NCBI RefSeq assembly: GCF_000392615.1
Contig: NZ_KB933398.1
Location: 2,070,691-2,134,690, forward strand
Source of the DNA: Lysinibacillus sphaericus OT4b.31
GTDB taxonomy: Bacteria; Bacillota; Bacilli; Bacillales_A; Planococcaceae
Reading direction: 5' to 3'
DNA length: 64,000 nucleotides
This document shows, piece after piece, positions 42,949-51,214 of this stretch. Made by a program: the position numbers and the translations under genes. The notes beneath the pieces were generated by a model. The model was not told the DNA's origin. It searched no databases and saw only the letters and a program-made list of their open reading frames with translations. The stretch's first letter is position 1. Each line of letters begins with the position of its first letter.

Positions 42949-43080
42949 TTATGCAGCCATCTGGCGTCGATGTTCAATCGGTGTCAGATGGCTGATTCGT
43001 TTTTGAAAACGTTGATAATTGTAAAAATAAATATATTCTTCCACAGCTTGTATCATTTCTTCGAAGGTTTTTAAATGAAC
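42949..43080 (-). mobile_element. Second IS3-family orfB C-terminal remnant
   Basis: On the minus strand 44 codons to a TAA at 42949 read LKTFEEMIQAVEEYIYFYNY, QRFQKRISHLTPIEHRRQMA and A, matching the end of an IS3-family integrase but of another subgroup than the one at 41.9 kb. The 5' part is lost. Confidence 0.8.
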
Positions 43081-43339
43081 TAGATAAGTTTTAGTAGTAT
43101 TTATTAAGAAGTGATAGAAAGTTTTTCTATTATTTTTCTTAGATATGATTCTGGGTGAATATTCAATGATTCATAATTCTGAATATCTAATATATTGCAT
43201 AAAAAGAACTAGCATTTTGATCGTTTTTTTGAAACGCGAATTTTTCTTTTATTAATCTAATCGCTGTTTCATGTAGTGAATTGTCTTTTTATTAAATGAC
43301 TACTTTAATTGCTAAATTTTATTTTTTATCATATTTGTC
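43081..43339. other. AT-rich decayed region
   Basis: About 260 bases with no supported gene. Stops occur in all frames. It lies between the IS3 remnant and a diverged mrfA copy. Confidence 0.45.
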
Positions 43340-43545
43340 CGAAATACGTAGCGAGGATGAGTTATACTGGTGGTAAGAAAACAGCCTATTTGAAATTGAA
43401 GATATGCATGTTACACGTATTTTATATAAGCTTCAATAACAATTGTTCGGGCACGCACGCTAACATTGAAATCAATACCCTCCAGATAATATATACAAGC
43501 TGTTCTTGGTTATCGTTGTCAGCACCGGAACGTATCATATTAGAG
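43340..43545 (+). repeat. Highly diverged copy of part of mrfA (copy 3)
   Basis: The segment follows mrfA 37486-37660 in order with many changes. GGCACGCACGCTAACATTG matches GGCACACACGACAACATTGG; CCTCCAGATAATATATACAAG matches CCACCTGATGAAATGCATACAAG; TTGGTTATCGTTGTCAGCACCGGAA matches TGGTTATCGTTTGCAGCGCCAGAA. One frame gives SWLSLSAPER against SWLSFAAPEK. Frameshifts and stops abound. It lies just upstream of mrfB, where the original mrfA end is expected. Confidence 0.6.
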
Positions 43546-43637
43546 AACTGCGCTTGTGAGGCAGAGCAAGGATAGCTTGCAGCAGGCAAAGGGAAGCGTA
43601 CTACAATAATTTAATAGGCAGAAAATGAGTGAAGTCG

Positions 43638-44888
43638 ATGTCTTACGAAAATAAAATCTTACAAATGAAAAAAATGCTCGGTAAAAAAGCGCACAGACCA
43701 GTTAAAGTAGAAGAAAAACCAGTTTTTCAAAAGCCGGTCATTCCAAATTATACGCAACAGTGGGAGAATGCTGGATTGACACGTGTAAATAATGACTATG
43801 GCATTGTATTTAAACGCCAGGTACATTATCCATTTACCTACCAGCATGGCCATTATCAATTGCAGGCATTTTTTGACGCATTAACAAAATGGCAGACAGC
43901 TGAATTCGATCATCCCTATGCATTAGCAATGGACGAAAAGGTGTTATTTTTTGATACAGAAACGACGGGCTTAAAAGGCGTGGGCACACAAATTTTCCTG
44001 CTTGGCTTTCTAGAAGTTACCGACGAAGATTTTGTCTTAACGCAATATGTTCTTGCTGACCCAGCACATGAAGTCGCCTTGCTATTTGAGTCCAAGCTAT
44101 GGCAAAAAACGGCGACCATGATTACTTATAATGGCAAGAGCTTTGATTGGCCACAGCTTGAAACGCGTTGGACGCTCAATCAAAAACAATTACCTAAATT
44201 ACGTACGCAACGTCAAATTGATTTGCTGCATAGCTCGAAGCGTTTATGGAAAAATGATATGGAACGTATGAAATTGAAATCTGTAGAAGAAGAGAAGCTT
44301 GGATTTTTACGCGTCGGAGACATCCCGGGCTTTTTAGCGCCGATTATTTACTTAGATGCTGTGAAAAGTGGCGCGCCAGATGCCCTTATGAAGGTACTGC
44401 TGCATAACGAATGGGACTTACTTTCGCTCATTACCCTTTATGTTCATTCTACTAATTTATTATTTGAAGAGGCGAACGAGGAATCTGCAAAGACCTACAC
44501 GAATATTGGGAAATGGTATGCGGATTTAAAGGAGAGCTCGCAAAGCGTGAAAGTTTTAGAAAAAGTAACCACACAATTCGATGCACTTGAAGCGGGAAAT
44601 GCTCAATTTTACTTAGCCATGCAGCATAAAAAAAATAAAAATTATAATGAAGCGATTGCTGCCTTTGTGGCTGCACTTCATTTTATTGAGCCGAGGAAAA
44701 AATTACAGGCGTTAGAGCAACTAGCAATGATCTATGAGCATCAATTCAAAGATTACAAACAGGCCCTTATTTATACACTAGAAGGCATACAACTGATTAA
44801 TAAGACAGAGGAATGGCGAGTTGAACAAAAGCAAAAATGGGAAATTTCTTGGGAAAAACGATTGCATAGATTAGGAAATAAGAAATAA
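43638..44888 (+). CDS. mrfB: DEDD-family exonuclease MrfB (YprB)
   Basis: A 416-residue protein. The ribonuclease H-like exonuclease domain has motif I VLFFDTETTGL near residue 97, YNGKSFDWPQLETRW for motif II, and a C-terminal HNEWDLLSLITLY with the last acidic residues. After that come tetratricopeptide-like helices (AQFYLAMQHKKNKNYNEAIAAF). In B. subtilis it acts with MrfA in repair of mitomycin damage. The ATG at 43638 follows GAGTGA; a GTG at 43629 is possible. Because mrfA is 5.6 kb away, it may have lost its operon promoter. Confidence 0.92.
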   Translation: MSYENKILQMKKMLGKKAHRPVKVEEKPVFQKPVIPNYTQQWENAGLTRVNNDYGIVFKRQVHYPFTYQHGHYQLQAFFDALTKWQTAEFDHPYALAMDEKVLFFDTETTGLKGVGTQIFLLGFLEVTDEDFVLTQYVLADPAHEVALLFESKLWQKTATMITYNGKSFDWPQLETRWTLNQKQLPKLRTQRQIDLLHSSKRLWKNDMERMKLKSVEEEKLGFLRVGDIPGFLAPIIYLDAVKSGAPDALMKVLLHNEWDLLSLITLYVHSTNLLFEEANEESAKTYTNIGKWYADLKESSQSVKVLEKVTTQFDALEAGNAQFYLAMQHKKNKNYNEAIAAFVAALHFIEPRKKLQALEQLAMIYEHQFKDYKQALIYTLEGIQLINKTEEWRVEQKQKWEISWEKRLHRLGNKK

Positions 44889-45009
44889 TTTCCCGGGTAA
44901 GCGCAAGAAACGACAAGTTTAGCCTTACAATTGAGGTATTCAGACGTTATAATGTTATGAAATATGCTATAATGAATTCGTGTATGTAGTGTGAGGAAGG
45001 GCGATGTGA

Positions 45010-45309
45010 ATGGACATTAAATTAACTTCAAAAATGATTCTTGAAAAAGAATTTAAGAAAAACTTTAAAGGCTACAATGTAGAAGAAGTCGATTCATTTC
45101 TTGATGAAATTATTCAAGATTATGAAACGTTTGAAAAAGTAGTGGCCCAACTGAGAGAAGAGAATAGACAGCTTAAAGAAGAAATCGAAAATACACCAAA
45201 GAGACAACCGCAACCTGCAGTATCAGCAGCAGGTACGACAAACTTTGATATTTTAAAACGTCTTTCGAATTTAGAAAAACATGTATTTGGTAGTAAGTTA
45301 TACGAATAA
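45010..45309 (+). CDS. gpsB: Cell division regulator GpsB
   Basis: A 99-residue DivIVA-family protein. The N-terminal membrane-binding and dimer domain reads [20 protein letters not shown] then EIIQDYETF, followed by a coiled coil, a Pro/Gln linker, and the trimerising C-terminus [16 protein letters not shown]. It shuttles PBP1 between side wall and septum, and ponA is also in this window. AAGGGCGATGTG precedes the ATG. It lies 50 bases upstream of rnpB, as in Bacillus. Confidence 0.96.
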   Translation: MDIKLTSKMILEKEFKKNFKGYNVEEVDSFLDEIIQDYETFEKVVAQLREENRQLKEEIENTPKRQPQPAVSAAGTTNFDILKRLSNLEKHVFGSKLYE

Positions 45310-45324
45310 ATTTTGCCAATTACA

Positions 45325-45353
45325 TTGTATTTATCATAAAACTCTAGTATAAT
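45325..45353 (+). promoter_or_regulatory. Promoter of rnpB
   Basis: TTGTAT (45325-45330) and TATAAT (45348-45353) are 17 bases apart, placing the start close to 45360, where the RNase P RNA begins. Confidence 0.65.
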
Positions 45354-45359
45354 CTTTCG

Positions 45360-45764
45360 TATCATCATGAAATTCGAGTAATCGCTGCGGCGCTAGACGT
45401 CGTAGAGGAAAGTCCATGCTCACACGGTTCTGAGATGACCGTAGTGTTCGTGCTTACTGAAAAAATAAGGTAAGGCAGCTTAAGGCTGACGGCGGAAGGA
45501 AGACCTAAGTCTTTATGATATGGTTGAAACTTCCTGAAAGTGCCACAGTGACGAAGCTTGCTTGGAAACATGCAAGGTGGAACGAGGTAAACCCCACGAG
45601 TGAGAAACCCAAATTATGGTAGGGGCACTCTCTTGAAGGAATTGAACGGATAGAGGGACAGAGTTTATCTCTGTAGATAGATGATTACTGCCCGGCTGTA
45701 CGAGGCGCAAGCTGTTTGAGTACTCGGGAACAAAACATGGCTTACTGAATTTTTTGATGTTTAT
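45360..45764 (+). ncRNA. rnpB: RNase P RNA, Bacillus type (class B)
   Basis: The conserved blocks of type B RNase P RNA are present in order: GTAATCGCTGC, GAGGAAAGTCCATGCTC, CACGGTTCTGAGATG, TAAGGCTGACGGC, GAAAGTGCCACAGTGACGAAG, GGTAAACCCC, GAGAAACCCAAATT, and GAACAAAACATGGCTTAC. The closing helix P1 forms between 45363-45375 (CATCATGAAATTC) and 45747-45759 (GAATTTTTTGATG). It is the catalytic RNA that trims the 5' leader of tRNA precursors. Overlapping open frames are not genes. Ends are accurate to a few bases. Confidence 0.97.
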
Positions 45765-45777
45765 CTCGAATAACAAG

Positions 45778-45812
45778 CGCTCTCCAATTTGGTGGAGAGC
45801 TTTTCTTTTGAA
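45778..45812 (+). terminator. Terminator of rnpB
   Basis: GCTCTCCA pairs with TGGAGAGC and is followed by TTTTCTTTT. Confidence 0.85.
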
Positions 45813-45940
45813 CTTATTAAGAAAGTATAAACTTATGAATCACTGTTTAGTTATTTCCACCACCTGTTCAAGGACAAGCTAACAAGATGTTGGCTATGCC
45901 TTTGTCGCTCCACTATCGCACAAAAAATCTCTGAAGTCGT

Positions 45941-45956
45941 CGTAGCTCTTGCTACG
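45941..45956. repeat. Short perfect hairpin in intergenic region
   Basis: CGTAGC-TCTT-GCTACG, a 6-bp perfect stem with a 4-base loop. It lies in the 260-base gap between the rnpB terminator and the PAS-GGDEF-EAL gene. No T run follows. Nothing else was recognised in the gap. Confidence 0.5.
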
Positions 45957-46072
45957 TTCTCTGTAGATAAATTGTTGCTTGGAAATGACTTTTTGACAAT
46001 GCGTGTGTGGGTGTGACTGCGCTTTACTTATGAAAATGAGGGTAGTATAGAGAGATAGGATGGAGCGGAAAC

Positions 46073-47818
46073 ATGAACGAAGTGAACAATTGGAATAGTC
46101 TGGAGAAGCTTAATTCGATTTCCAAATATCCTACTGCCTTAATTACGAAAATCTTCGAAAATGTATCTGAAGGCATCATGATCACGGATAAACATAAAAA
46201 AATAGAGATGGTAAATCCCGCATTTGAATTCGTTACAGGATATAAGCGAGATGAAGTTATAGGGAAAACACCGGCAGTATTACAGTCAGGTGTACATGAA
46301 TTGCCTTTTTATTTAAATATGTGGGAAAAGATACGACAAGAAGGAATTTGGCAGGGTGAAATATGGAATCGCCGTAAAACTGGAGATGTCTATCCTGAAT
46401 GGTTAACCATTTTAGGCGTCACTAATAATGAGGGAGAGATTTCAAATTACTGTGGCATTTTCACAGATTTGTCAGAAAGAAAAATAGTAGAAAATGAGCT
46501 TGAAAAACGGTTGTTAACAGACTCATTAACGGATGTATCAAATCGCTTTGCTTATATTGAGAGAATGGATAGTCTGCTAGAATCGACTTCTACTATTTCT
46601 CATTCAGTACAGCATGCAGTCTACTTTCTTGACCTGGATCGATTTAAACAAATTAATGATACATTAGGGCATGGAGTAGGAGATACAATCCTTGTAGAAG
46701 TGGCAACACGTCTGCAAACATTGCTGAAAAATAAAGACATCATTGCAAGGTACGGTGGCGATGAATTCATCATTACATTAACAAATGTGAAAAATGTTCG
46801 AGAAGCAGCAAAGTTTGCTGAGCAAATTATTCAGATTATTGAACAGCCGATGGACATCAACGGCCAAAATGTTTTTATCTCAACGAGCATTGGTATTAGC
46901 ATGTATCCGGCTGATGGCGAAACAACCGAACAGCTTACGCACTGCGCAGATAAAGCGATGACGTATTCAAAAAAGAATGGGCATAATGGCTATTCCTTTT
47001 ATTTTGATGAGTTGCAAACAGACTCACAGCGTGTATTATTGTTAGATTCAGAGTTACGTAGAGCGATAGACGAGCGTGAATTCGAGCTATATTTCCAACC
47101 GAAAATAGATATGGAAAATGAACAAATCCAAGGCTTAGAAGCACTCGTGCGTTGGAATAGTGAAAGCCTCGGGTTTGTATCGCCGGCAGAATTTATTCCA
47201 TATGCAGAGGAAACGGGCTTAATCATTCCACTCAGTGAAATCATCTTAGAAAAAGCTTGTGAGGCAGTCGTAAAATTGCAGCAATTTGGTCTTAAAATTC
47301 CGATTGCGATTAATATTTCAAGCATCCATTTCAAACAGCGGAACTTTTTAGAGTCCGTGCAAGCAATTCTAGAACGTTATAACACGCCTGCCACAAATTT
47401 TGAGATTGAGGTGACGGAGCGTACTGTTATGAACAGTGCGACTGAAACGGTCAGCAAGTTAGTTCGTCTCAAACAGCTAGGCTTTAAAATCTCAATTGAC
47501 GATTTTGGTACAGGCTATTCATCTTTAAGTTATTTAGTTCGATTCCCACTCGATTGTTTAAAAATTGATCGTAGCTTTATTCAGCACATATCCACACTCG
47601 ATGAAAAACAAGCAGTCGTGGATGCGATTATTCAAATGTCGCATCGCTTAAAAATGAAAGTTGTCGCTGAAGGTGTAGAACAAGCACAACAAGTGGATAT
47701 ACTACGTAAGATGAACTGTGATATAATTCAAGGCTATTATTACAGTAAACCATTACCATTCCATGAGTTACTTGAATTTATTGAGTTTTGGGAAATTGAG
47801 CATCAGGGAAGGAAATAA
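46073..47818 (+). CDS. PAS-GGDEF-EAL cyclic di-GMP signalling protein
   Basis: A 581-residue soluble protein. A PAS domain at about 20-140 (FENVSEGIMITDKHKKIEMV, ending GIFTDLSERK) is followed by GGDEF with intact motif in RYGGDEFIITL and by EAL with LEALVRWN, DDFGTGYSSLSYL and the closing VVAEGVE. Both synthesis and breakdown motifs look complete, so it may switch direction with the PAS signal, or one half may be regulatory. There is no membrane segment. It ends 3 bases before the next ATG. Confidence 0.93.
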   Translation: MNEVNNWNSLEKLNSISKYPTALITKIFENVSEGIMITDKHKKIEMVNPAFEFVTGYKRDEVIGKTPAVLQSGVHELPFYLNMWEKIRQEGIWQGEIWNRRKTGDVYPEWLTILGVTNNEGEISNYCGIFTDLSERKIVENELEKRLLTDSLTDVSNRFAYIERMDSLLESTSTISHSVQHAVYFLDLDRFKQINDTLGHGVGDTILVEVATRLQTLLKNKDIIARYGGDEFIITLTNVKNVREAAKFAEQIIQIIEQPMDINGQNVFISTSIGISMYPADGETTEQLTHCADKAMTYSKKNGHNGYSFYFDELQTDSQRVLLLDSELRRAIDEREFELYFQPKIDMENEQIQGLEALVRWNSESLGFVSPAEFIPYAEETGLIIPLSEIILEKACEAVVKLQQFGLKIPIAINISSIHFKQRNFLESVQAILERYNTPATNFEIEVTERTVMNSATETVSKLVRLKQLGFKISIDDFGTGYSSLSYLVRFPLDCLKIDRSFIQHISTLDEKQAVVDAIIQMSHRLKMKVVAEGVEQAQQVDILRKMNCDIIQGYYYSKPLPFHELLEFIEFWEIEHQGRK

Positions 47819-47821
47819 TGT

Positions 47822-48958
47822 ATGGCAAATTATAAATTAGTAGCAACTTCAGCAATGGGCTTAGAGGCCATTGTTGCCCAAGAGGTACAGGCATTAGGAT
47901 ATGAAACGACAGTAGAAAATGGCAAAGTTTATTTCGAAGGCGACGAAACGGCCATTGCACGAACAAACTTATGGTTGCGCGTAGCAGATCGTGTGAAAAT
48001 CGTTGTCGGTCAGTTTCCCGCAACCTCTTTTGAGCAATTGTTTGAAAGTGTTAAGGCTTTACCTTGGGAAAAATATTTACCAGTGGATGCGGCTTTTCCG
48101 GTTTCAGGGAAATCTGTAAAATCAAAATTATTTAGTGTGCCAGATTGTCAAGCCATTACAAAAAAAGCAATTGTTGAACGCATGAAACAGCACTATAAAC
48201 GTCTTGGATTTTTAGATGAATCCGGTGCGACTTATAAAATTGAAGTTTCAATTTTGAAAGATGTGGCTACACTGACACTTGATACATCTGGCGCTGGCTT
48301 ACATAAACGTGGCTACCGTCAAGTACAAGGGGAAGCACCGCTGAAAGAAACATTAGCAGCTGCTCTCGTACAAATTTCGAAATGGAACCCAAATCGTCCA
48401 TTTGTCGATCCATTCTGCGGCTCTGGGACAATTACTTTAGAAGCTGCAATGTTTGGACAAAATATTGCACCAGGCTATAACCGTGAATTCATTTCAGAAG
48501 AGTGGTCATGGATGAAGGCAAAAATTTGGGATGCGGCACGTGATGAGGCGGATAGCTTAGCGAATTATGACCAACCACTTGAAATTATCGGTTCGGACAT
48601 TGACCATCGCATGGTGAGCATTGCCCAAGAAAATGCACTAGAAGCAGGCTTTGGCGACATTATTACGTTCAAGCAAATGCAAGCACGTGATTTTACGACA
48701 CAGCTAACAGACGGTGTTATGATTGGTAATCCACCATATGGAGAGCGTATTGGTGATGTTGAAGTTGTGGAACAGGTGATTCGCGATTTAGGTCAGGTCA
48801 TGAAAAATTACCCAACTTGGTCTGTGTACATGTTGTCCTCAATGAAAAACTTTGAAGAATTATATGGTCGCCAAACGACGAAGAAACGTAAATTATTCAA
48901 TGGCTTTATCGAAACGAATTTATATCAATTCTGGGGACAAAAGTCAAAAAAAGAGTGA
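47822..48958 (+). CDS. Class I SAM-dependent 23S rRNA methyltransferase (RlmL/YpsC-like)
   Basis: A 378-residue THUMP-methyltransferase. The N-terminal ferredoxin-like plus THUMP part spans about 1-155 (ATSAMGLEAIVAQEVQALGY). The methyltransferase has FVDPFCGSGTITLEAA (SAM loop), GSDIDHRMV, and the N6-adenine/guanine motif IGNPPYGERIG. It resembles B. subtilis YpsC and the N-terminal half of E. coli RlmL, which makes m2G in 23S rRNA. It follows the GGDEF-EAL gene with 3 bases between them and ends at a terminator. Confidence 0.92.
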   Translation: MANYKLVATSAMGLEAIVAQEVQALGYETTVENGKVYFEGDETAIARTNLWLRVADRVKIVVGQFPATSFEQLFESVKALPWEKYLPVDAAFPVSGKSVKSKLFSVPDCQAITKKAIVERMKQHYKRLGFLDESGATYKIEVSILKDVATLTLDTSGAGLHKRGYRQVQGEAPLKETLAAALVQISKWNPNRPFVDPFCGSGTITLEAAMFGQNIAPGYNREFISEEWSWMKAKIWDAARDEADSLANYDQPLEIIGSDIDHRMVSIAQENALEAGFGDIITFKQMQARDFTTQLTDGVMIGNPPYGERIGDVEVVEQVIRDLGQVMKNYPTWSVYMLSSMKNFEELYGRQTTKKRKLFNGFIETNLYQFWGQKSKKE

Positions 48959-48968
48959 CTATGTAGGT

Positions 48969-49003
48969 AACGGAAGGTGAGATTTTTTCTTATCTTCCGT
49001 TTC
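48969..49003 (+). terminator. Terminator
   Basis: AACGGAAG-T-AG pairs with CT-A-CTTCCGTT around a T-rich loop and is followed by TTCG. Moderate. Confidence 0.65.
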
Positions 49004-49045
49004 GTCGCGTATAATAGGAGCAGATTGTAAGAGGGGGAACGTCAA

Positions 49046-50953
49046 TTGCGTAAATCTTTACCATTTGTATTAACGAAGGATCGCTCATTTTTCGAGTCAT
49101 TAGGTGACTGGATGGGAGACGTCCTTTACGATGAACTACCAGAAAAGGGCTTTGAATGCCGTGATGAGCAAATTTTCATGGCCTATCAAATTGAGCAGGC
49201 CCTAAAAGAGAAAAACGTGCTGTTTGCAGAAGCAGGAGTAGGGACAGGAAAAACAATTGCTTATTTACTGCCAGCCGTATCCTATGCACGCTATACAGGA
49301 AAACCCGCACTAATTGCCTGTGCAGATGAAACATTAATCGACCAGCTTGTTAAAGAGGGCGGCGATATTTATAAATTACAAAAAACACTCGGATTAGAAA
49401 TCGATGTACGCTTAGCAAAATCCCGTGACCAATATTTGTGCTTAAAACGTTTTGAAGAAGCAGAAAAAGTGGAAACGGACGAGTGGATTGACGATATTGC
49501 GTTTTCTATTCCAGATGGTGTGTACGCGCAAGGCTCCATGATCGCTATACAGCCATATGGGGATCGCAGTAATTATTCAACGGTCAGTGACGAGGATTGG
49601 CAAAAGGTAAATTATAATTCCATTATGCAATGCTCGGTTTGTGACCAACGAAATCGTTGCGGTCAAACGCTTCACCGTGCGCACTATCGTAAATCAACGG
49701 ATCTCATCATTTGCTCACAGGATTTCCTAATGGAGCACTTGGCAACAAAGGAATCGCGTGAACGTGAAGGACAGCTAGCATTACTGCCTGAAGTCTCCAT
49801 GATGGTGCTGGATGAAGGCCATTTATTGGAGTATGCTGCCCAAAAAGCAATGACATACAAAGTGCAGGCGACGACAATTGTTCAGCTATTGGAACGTTTA
49901 ATGGTTGATGGTGTGCGTGAGCGTACATTGTATGCTATGGAGAAATTACAAGACGATCACGAACTATTTTTCGACCAGCTTCGTGACGATATCGTGGCAT
50001 CTGAAGAAGAGCGTAAACGTATCAATAAATCTGCGACACTGTTAACATACGGCAAGCAGCTTATTGCCGATGTAGAAGTCTTACTCGAGGAATTAGTCTT
50101 TGAATCAGAAATGTATATGATTCCAGAGTATGAGCTAAATATGGCGGAAGAATATCTAGAGCAATACGAAGCGTCTCTACGCATTTTTACTGCGCAGGGG
50201 GATGCAGTTGACTGGCTTGAGGAAACAGACGGGGAAGAAACACTTGTTATTATGCCACGTCTTATTACTGAAGTTTTAGAAGAAAAGCTATTCTCGAAGA
50301 AGTTACCCATCGTATTTTCATCTGCAACATTATCGGTGAATAAAGATTTTTCATATATTGCCTATAGTTTAGGTATTCGTAATTACCAATCATTCTCAGT
50401 TCCTTCACCTTTTGACTATGAAGAAGTGATGAAAATTTACCTGCATGAGTTATCCCAAAAGGAGAAAACAGCACGCGTGCAAAAGCTCTTAAAAGATGGC
50501 GAAAAAACGTTGATTCTCTTTAAGTCTAAGCAAGCAATGTTAGATTTTAAAGCGCAATTACCGATTATGGAGCGTATGTATGTAGCTTTTGAAGGGGATC
50601 GTGAGTTGTCTGCGATTGTCCGCGATTTCCAAGAAGGTGCGGTCAGAATATTATGCTCATATCATTTATGGGAAGGGTTAGATCTACCTGAGGAAGCACT
50701 AACACGCGTCATTATTTATGACTTGCCATTCCCGCCACACGACCCATTATTTGATGCCAAGCGTACCTTTGCAGAAAATGCCTTTGAAGAGGTCGAATTA
50801 CCATTTATGCAACTACGACTACAGCAGGGAATGGGGCGTTTAATTCGTACGTCCAATGACCATGGAGATATTCATATTTTGCTGAATGAAGAAGAAGCAA
50901 AACAACGTGAAACATTTGAAAATATTTTAGCTGTAGTGCCAGAAATAAAATAA
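49046..50953 (+). CDS. DinG/XPD-family ATP-dependent helicase
   Basis: A 635-residue superfamily 2 helicase. Walker A is AGVGTGKTIAYLLP near residue 67. An iron-sulfur cluster is expected from the Cys in YLCLKRF plus three in CSVCDQRNRC. The DEAH-type box is LDEGHLLEYAA. Later motifs are FSSATLSVNKDFSY, LWEGLDLPEEALTRVII, and QGMGRLIRTSNDHG. It resembles the B. subtilis YpvA protein; 5'-3' unwinding in repair is expected from the family. The TTG start follows AGAGGGGG. It has no partner genes. Confidence 0.9.
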   Translation: MRKSLPFVLTKDRSFFESLGDWMGDVLYDELPEKGFECRDEQIFMAYQIEQALKEKNVLFAEAGVGTGKTIAYLLPAVSYARYTGKPALIACADETLIDQLVKEGGDIYKLQKTLGLEIDVRLAKSRDQYLCLKRFEEAEKVETDEWIDDIAFSIPDGVYAQGSMIAIQPYGDRSNYSTVSDEDWQKVNYNSIMQCSVCDQRNRCGQTLHRAHYRKSTDLIICSQDFLMEHLATKESREREGQLALLPEVSMMVLDEGHLLEYAAQKAMTYKVQATTIVQLLERLMVDGVRERTLYAMEKLQDDHELFFDQLRDDIVASEEERKRINKSATLLTYGKQLIADVEVLLEELVFESEMYMIPEYELNMAEEYLEQYEASLRIFTAQGDAVDWLEETDGEETLVIMPRLITEVLEEKLFSKKLPIVFSSATLSVNKDFSYIAYSLGIRNYQSFSVPSPFDYEEVMKIYLHELSQKEKTARVQKLLKDGEKTLILFKSKQAMLDFKAQLPIMERMYVAFEGDRELSAIVRDFQEGAVRILCSYHLWEGLDLPEEALTRVIIYDLPFPPHDPLFDAKRTFAENAFEEVELPFMQLRLQQGMGRLIRTSNDHGDIHILLNEEEAKQRETFENILAVVPEIK

Positions 50954-50995
50954 CGAAAAAAGTGATTTTGTGAAGTTCACAGAATCACTTTTTTT
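50954..50995 (+). terminator. Terminator after the helicase
   Basis: AAAAAAGTGATT pairs with AATCACTTTTTTT, loop region with a second short stem. Long T run. Confidence 0.9.
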
Positions 50996-51118
50996 ATATT
51001 AGAATAATAAAATGTATCGAAAATATATGATAAATTTAAAAAAGTGTTGAATATTTCTCTTTTAAGCTATATAGTCCTTAGTAATGCATCTATTTTAGTA
51101 AAAGAAATTATTTTTCTA

Positions 51119-51148
51119 TTGAAAATATTTTTGCAAAAGGTTTATAAT
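51119..51148 (+). promoter_or_regulatory. Promoter of the eutWV/eut operon
   Basis: TTGAAA (51119-51124) and TATAAT (51143-51148) are 18 bases apart, about 65 bases upstream of the eutW start. Confidence 0.6.
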
Positions 51149-51214
51149 AATGACAAGAAAATTTACAATAATCAAATTAAATGTTGGTTATTTTGGTGAT
51201 AGGGGGTTCTAAAC

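Noticed and set aside
45365..45776. Minus-strand open frames over rnpB
   Set aside because: The region is RNase P RNA; the frames have no support.
50996..51214. Adenosylcobalamin riboswitch before the eut operon
   Set aside because: The 220-base leader is AT-rich and lacks the B12 box and the needed length; nothing supports it.
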